Below are positions 59,819 to 64,000 of a DNA stretch of 64,000 bases, piece after piece. Below the pieces are notes generated by a model that had not been told where the DNA came from, did not search any database, and worked only from the letters and a program-made list of their open reading frames with translations. The stretch comes from Straminergon stramineum. Its lineage: Eukaryota > Streptophyta > Bryopsida > Hypnales > Calliergonaceae. Numbering within the stretch: the first letter of the stretch is position 1; every line of letters starts with the position of its first letter. Made by a program: the position numbers and the translations under genes. The DNA is taken from assembly GCA_963920665.1 (NCBI GenBank), contig OY987273.1, positions 14,448,501 to 14,512,500 of the forward strand, read 5' to 3'.

Positions 59819-60165
59819 AAGTTTTATACTTGCCTCGTCAATTAGTGGGATTTTGGAAAGAATCCTTGGAGGGTTCCATCTATATGGAATCAAGTTATGT
59901 AGTGTATTTGATTTGATTTAAGATAGTTGATACAAAATCATGTTCACTTCTTACAAAAAGTAGAGAGGTTGTTGGTTGTTGGTTGCCTTATCAAATTTGA
60001 ATAGGGCAAATGAGGTGAATCCTAGATTGAGTATTGTATTAGTTGGATGATTACAAGTATTAGGAGATCTCCCCATGATCATCTTAGTTATTATGTACAA
60101 ATAAATGCAATATGAGTATGTTGCTACAAGAATGTTTTCTTGGCATCTTTTTATACACATGATGT
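59819..60165 (-). repeat. Subterminal repeat, right copy
   Basis: Inverse of about 35600-35955. Starts exactly where the large arm ends. Contains a palindrome copy, ATTAGGAGATCTCCCCATG, at about 60058-60077 that corresponds to the one at 35694-35712. Confidence 0.75.
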
Positions 60166-60739
60166 ACTCACTCTATCAAGGGATTTTGAAGTGAGACCTA
60201 AAGTATTTATCGTTATTTCAATAAAGTAGCATTTACTTTATATTTAAAAGTTAATCTTCCTTCTATGATTATCTTTCATGTACTTCTGCTTACCACTTGG
60301 GGGACCACATCTCTAAAACAATATTGGACGTCCTTTGAGTCCTATTGTGCATATATTTTTGAATGGATGATTTTAGATATGAATCTTGCATTATAGCCAA
60401 GTAAAAAAATAGATAAGCTTTGACAACTAACATCATTCATTATATTAGAAAATCTTAGATTGGAGTCATATATGTATTTAGTGAAGCTAACACATTATTC
60501 TACACATCTATCCATGGATCTCCCATTGCAATTATGTACAACCATGGATTCTTTTGAGTGACTTTTTCATAGTAGCTATGGGATATCTCAGTATTTCTTG
60601 TAGCTAAATTTCTAAGCTTTGGAACTAGAATCCTAGCAATTCTTACAAAAGTGTGAACTCTACACCTATATCTAGAAATCTCCCATTGTGTTGCCTAAAG
60701 CCATGCATCGGGAGATTTGTGCACTTCTTTAATTGGGGA

Positions 60740-60773
60740 CTTTCAATAGTCCAAAAGTAGTTAAATATGGCAT
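60740..60773 (-). repeat. Right terminal inverted repeat of the 25-kb element
   Basis: Reads CTTTCAATAGTCCAAAAGTA then GTTAAATATGGCAT. A palindrome half-site, CATCGGGAGATTTG, lies about 50 bp inside (about 60706). Confidence 0.65.
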
Positions 60774-60777
60774 CTTT
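60774..60777. other. Right target-site duplication CTTT
   Basis: CTTT directly after GGCAT, equal to 35461-35464. Confidence 0.45.
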
Positions 60778-63700
60778 TCTTTTTTTCTTTTTTTTAGGAA
60801 CTAGGTGAACCCATTGCATTAAAAAGAAACACCATAGAATATAGAAGAGTAGGTTGGGGTTGGTCACTGAAGAATACAATAGTAAAAATAGGAATAGAAG
60901 AATAAAGTTTAATTTTAATTAATTTTTTAACTCCAAAAGGACCAAATCCTTTTACTGGGCAAAAACACTCAAAATTGTTAATTCTTAACAAAGAGTAGAG
61001 AAAAATAATCTTCTTTTTCCACATCTAATCGCAAGATCCTACACGTTAACACGTCAGTGATGTACTATAGAACCTCTCTAAAGTAATAGGGCCCGGATTG
61101 CCGACCAATATTACAATAGAGAGGTTATTGATTAAGAGAAGGTCTGCACATTCAAGAATTTGTTGTCTTTACATAAATGACAGAGTCTTGGATGCGCATT
61201 GATGACATCATCAAGGGACACTAGTCACTCTCGAAACATAGCAAAAATAATATTGGGATACTATAGCAATTATAACACTTTTCCTATTAGTACACATAAA
61301 GATACAATACTATAATATAGTATTACATTTTCCAAGCTGGAACCACTAGGAATATTATGTTAGGGAGGTTTTATTGCCTTAGAGAGTATCTCCTTAGAGG
61401 GGTTCTACTGTAACTAGTATGAGAATGTATAAAATTTTTTTTTGAATTTTTGACCCCTTACATTGCAAGACATTTGCATTTAAATTGAAGAAGATAACTT
61501 TTGAAGTTTTTCAATATGTTGGAGGAGTAGATTTTTTGGCTTCGAATACTTTTTAGCTTATATTTTTTATATTGTACAATTTTGAGCTTTAAATCTTTTA
61601 AGAGGAAAATTGAATTGAGGGTCTACAAAAAAAATTTTAAAAATTTTAAAAATTTAAAAATTTGTCTTTCATAAAGATGCTATAAGTCCTCAAAAAATGC
61701 CTACAACTTCCTCATAAGAAATCCAAATTAAATGAATTAAAGATTTCCAAATCAACAAAAGTATATTTTGTGCAAAAAAAGATTGTATTTTTCCTCTTCA
61801 AAGATTTTCAAATTTGTTTTTCTTGCTTTTGTCCCCTATTTGGAGCTTATTTGGTCATAACTTTTGGTTGGAGGCATTAATTGTGGAAAAAATTATATTC
61901 CCACAAAGCTTATGAATTTTTCTATCTTCATAAAATTATCAGAAATTTATGATGAAAATTCAACTTGTATGTGGCTATGTGCCTACCCAAAATTCCGTAA
62001 TTCCATTTTATGCACAACTTTCAAAAATTGTTCACGAATGGACTCAATTGAGGTCATGGTCACCTAACCAATTCACCAAAATTCATTTTAACATCGAGGG
62101 AACCATAGTTCTTTAGAGGCTAATTTCAATTCAACTATTCAAGTGATAAAGTTACAAAAGTTTAAGGTCTCCATTTACATTGTCCTCTTCAATATCTTCA
62201 ACCATACATGATCAATTGATAGACCATACAATTTAAAACAAAAACTTGCCAATCCAACAACCATCAACTAAAAGAATTGCACTTCTCATAATATCATGAT
62301 TTAGTGCTTTTCATGCAAGCCAACACTACCAAATATTATGGAGGATTCTAACAATTCCAAAATCATTACCAATTACAACATGTTCATCAATTACAAGCGC
62401 ATGTCCAACTCAAAATACATTGGCATTCATTCATGATGAAAGTGGTGCATACATGCTCTGTAACTACGTAATCAACATACGTAGTACTTTGCCTCTACAA
62501 AAATGAAAAAACATGAGTTATATATGACATGGACATATAGTTGAAGTTCAATATGAACTATGGAAGTGTTCATCCAGTATAGACATCCATTCACTATTGA
62601 TCTTCTGAACTAGTTCACCAATAGAAAACTCCTTGGATTTCTTGGAAAGGCTTAGTATGTTCTCCACATTTGCATATCTTCTGTGTACATATGTAATGTT
62701 GGAATTCACCCATCACCTCCTCTGCAAAGCTTTATCCTGCTTGTTTGTTGAAGTGCATGTATACCATGACTTCTTAGGGTCAATTACAACTATCATACAC
62801 GTAGTGGAGCATAAGTACCATTACAACACCAAAACATTGTAAAATGACTCGAAATATTGTCCCAGGGGATTCTAGATTGTTGCTACAAGCCGAGATTATC
62901 CATATTACCAACTTAAGCTCTCTCTTCACCTCTTTTCTCTCTTTTCCAGATCACTACCTTACCAGAATCCAATTTAGATCTACTCCTTTCTAGAATCTGG
63001 ATCTGTCACTTCTCACACACATTGGTTTTTGGTGCCTTTGTTTTACCCTTAGAGGGTCCGCCTTTGATCTTGTAGAGGGGTAGGGACTTACCACTCCTAT
63101 TCTTCACACTCTCTTCTCTCTCTAAACTACACAAAACAACCCTAAACCAAATGTTGCACTAGATTAGACCAAGAAACACTCTCACAACTTCCCGGAGGGC
63201 CAATTTGGAAGAACACAATATTCATTATTTTGGGAGGTTTAGACTCTCTCAAAATAATGTTATCCATTTAGATGCTAAAAATTGAGATTTCGTTTTAGCC
63301 AATTTAGGTAGACAAATGTTAAGTTTCTCAATTCAAAAGTATAATTTCCATTAAAATGAGAGTTTTTAGGGTTAGTAAGCCCCACATTACATTTTGTTCA
63401 TTGTGAGAGGAGTGCTCCGATTCATATAAGTGAAGTTCATGTCCTATACTAAACACCAAGTCATGACCTCTGCGGTTGATTGTAAGGAGTTGTAAATGTC
63501 ATTCAAGCGGTTCGGATTCCATTCCTGTTGAATTCATTTGAGTGCACGATCTGTACACATGACTTGGTGATGCTAAGTGAGATTCGCAGGCAGGAAAGTT
63601 GTAACAACCAACCAAACCCCTATCCAAAATGTGACAAGTGCTTCATACATTAACAAAATAAAAGGTGGGTATACCCACTATCCTTTTGGGCGAAATGGAT

Positions 63701-64000
63701 GTACAATTTCAAATGACATATACACAGCAATAATTATCTAAAAAACTTCATTGAATAATATAGAATATCAAACACTATAAGAAAATACATATAATAATAC
63801 TATATGTACTTGCAATTGTTCTATACACACATAATATATTCTTACTAACATATATGCAATACCAAATAATAATATAAAATCAATCAAGTGAACCCTATTT
63901 CATGTACTATAAAATTTAAATTCCAATTACGACACAAATAATGACGATGTGCTACTACATTGTTACAAAATGTGTAGTACATATACACATCCCTATCTTT
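60778..64000. other. AT-rich flank, no gene seen
   Basis: Apart from the MITE at 61065-61410, only short ORFs without motifs. No RNA gene or element end recognised up to the end of the window. Confidence 0.6.
61065..61410. mobile_element. pogo/Emigrant-like MITE, second copy
   Basis: 346 bp flanked by TA (61063-61064 and 61411-61412). Left end CTATAGAACCTCTCTAAAGT; right end inverted CAGTAGAACCCCTCTAAGGA. Same family of ends, and the same AATAGGGCC continuation, as 22838-22996. Confidence 0.75.

Larger units (their letters stand above)
35465..60773. mobile_element. Inferred 25.3-kb transposable element with cargo genes
   Basis: The ends are inverted copies: ATGCCATATTTAACTACTTT-TGGACT at 35465 and its complement ending at 60773. 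Flanking CTTT repeats (35461-35464, 60774-60777) look like a 4-bp target duplication. Subterminal inverted homology (about 35600-35955 with 59819-60165) supports both ends belonging to one unit. Inside are a ParB-like/methyltransferase-like gene (minus), a MULE-like transposase plus SWIM gene (plus), a 3.5-kb inverted repeat and clustered palindromes. A 267-bp relative with the same ends and a 4-bp duplication occurs inside it. The transposase assignment of the mobilising enzyme is uncertain, since MULEs usually duplicate about 9 bp. Alternatively these may be two separate elements whose ends happen to face each other. Confidence 0.45.

Overview
The window looks like nuclear DNA of a land plant with a large, AT-rich, transposon-packed genome. 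The evidence is one intron-rich nuclear gene with a plant-type (SRPBCC / polyketide-cyclase-like) product, Emigrant/pogo-type and other MITEs, a hAT relic and a MULE-like transposase with GCM/WRKY-type and SWIM zinc motifs. From memory, the ParB/methyltransferase, FCP1-like and SWIM ORF families resemble repeats of mosses, lycophytes and ferns more than flowering plants. That is recall, not a search, and the species is not resolved. No bacterial-style operons, rRNA, tRNA or CRISPR were seen.

Layout. (1) 1-19600: right part of a large mobile element, probably starting before the window. It holds a decayed ParB-like plus methyltransferase-like gene (147-4375, +), an FCP1-type HAD-phosphatase-like gene (4871-6846, +), a SWIM ORF (7340-7675, +), a long pyrimidine-rich tail, several decayed ORFs, a second FCP1-like ORF (15484-16154, +), arrays of a palindromic motif and a candidate solo LTR (17537-18919). 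It ends at 19600 in a conserved terminus. (2) 19601-35464: host-like DNA free of the palindrome, with the one apparently intact gene (22155-25119, minus, eight inferred exons), a pogo-like MITE in one of its introns, a hAT pseudogene (about 27770-30175) and a hairpin MITE. (3) 35465-60773: inferred to be one 25.3 kb element. Its ends are inverted copies of the same terminus, flanked by the 4-bp direct repeat CTTT. It carries a second ParB-like/methyltransferase-like gene on the minus strand (36285-41371, perhaps to 43760), a divergent MULE-like transposase plus SWIM gene on the plus strand (44340-48426), and a near-perfect inverted repeat with 3498-bp arms (49538-53035 and 56321-59818). (4) 60774-64000: AT-rich flank with a second pogo-like MITE.

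The most interesting signal is the whole of region 3 and its relative in region 1: a giant plant element with a distinctive terminus, 4-bp target duplication, dispersed palindrome CATCGGGAGATCTCCCGATG, and eukaryotic intron-containing genes that combine a ParB-like GNHR/GQHS motif with an N4/N6 DNA-methyltransferase-like C-terminus. A small 267-bp relative with the same ends and a 4-bp duplication sits in each inverted-repeat arm, next to a readable empty site, which independently defines the family. Most element genes here carry stops or frameshifts, so these copies are relics or non-autonomous. All exon structures and domain calls were made by eye.
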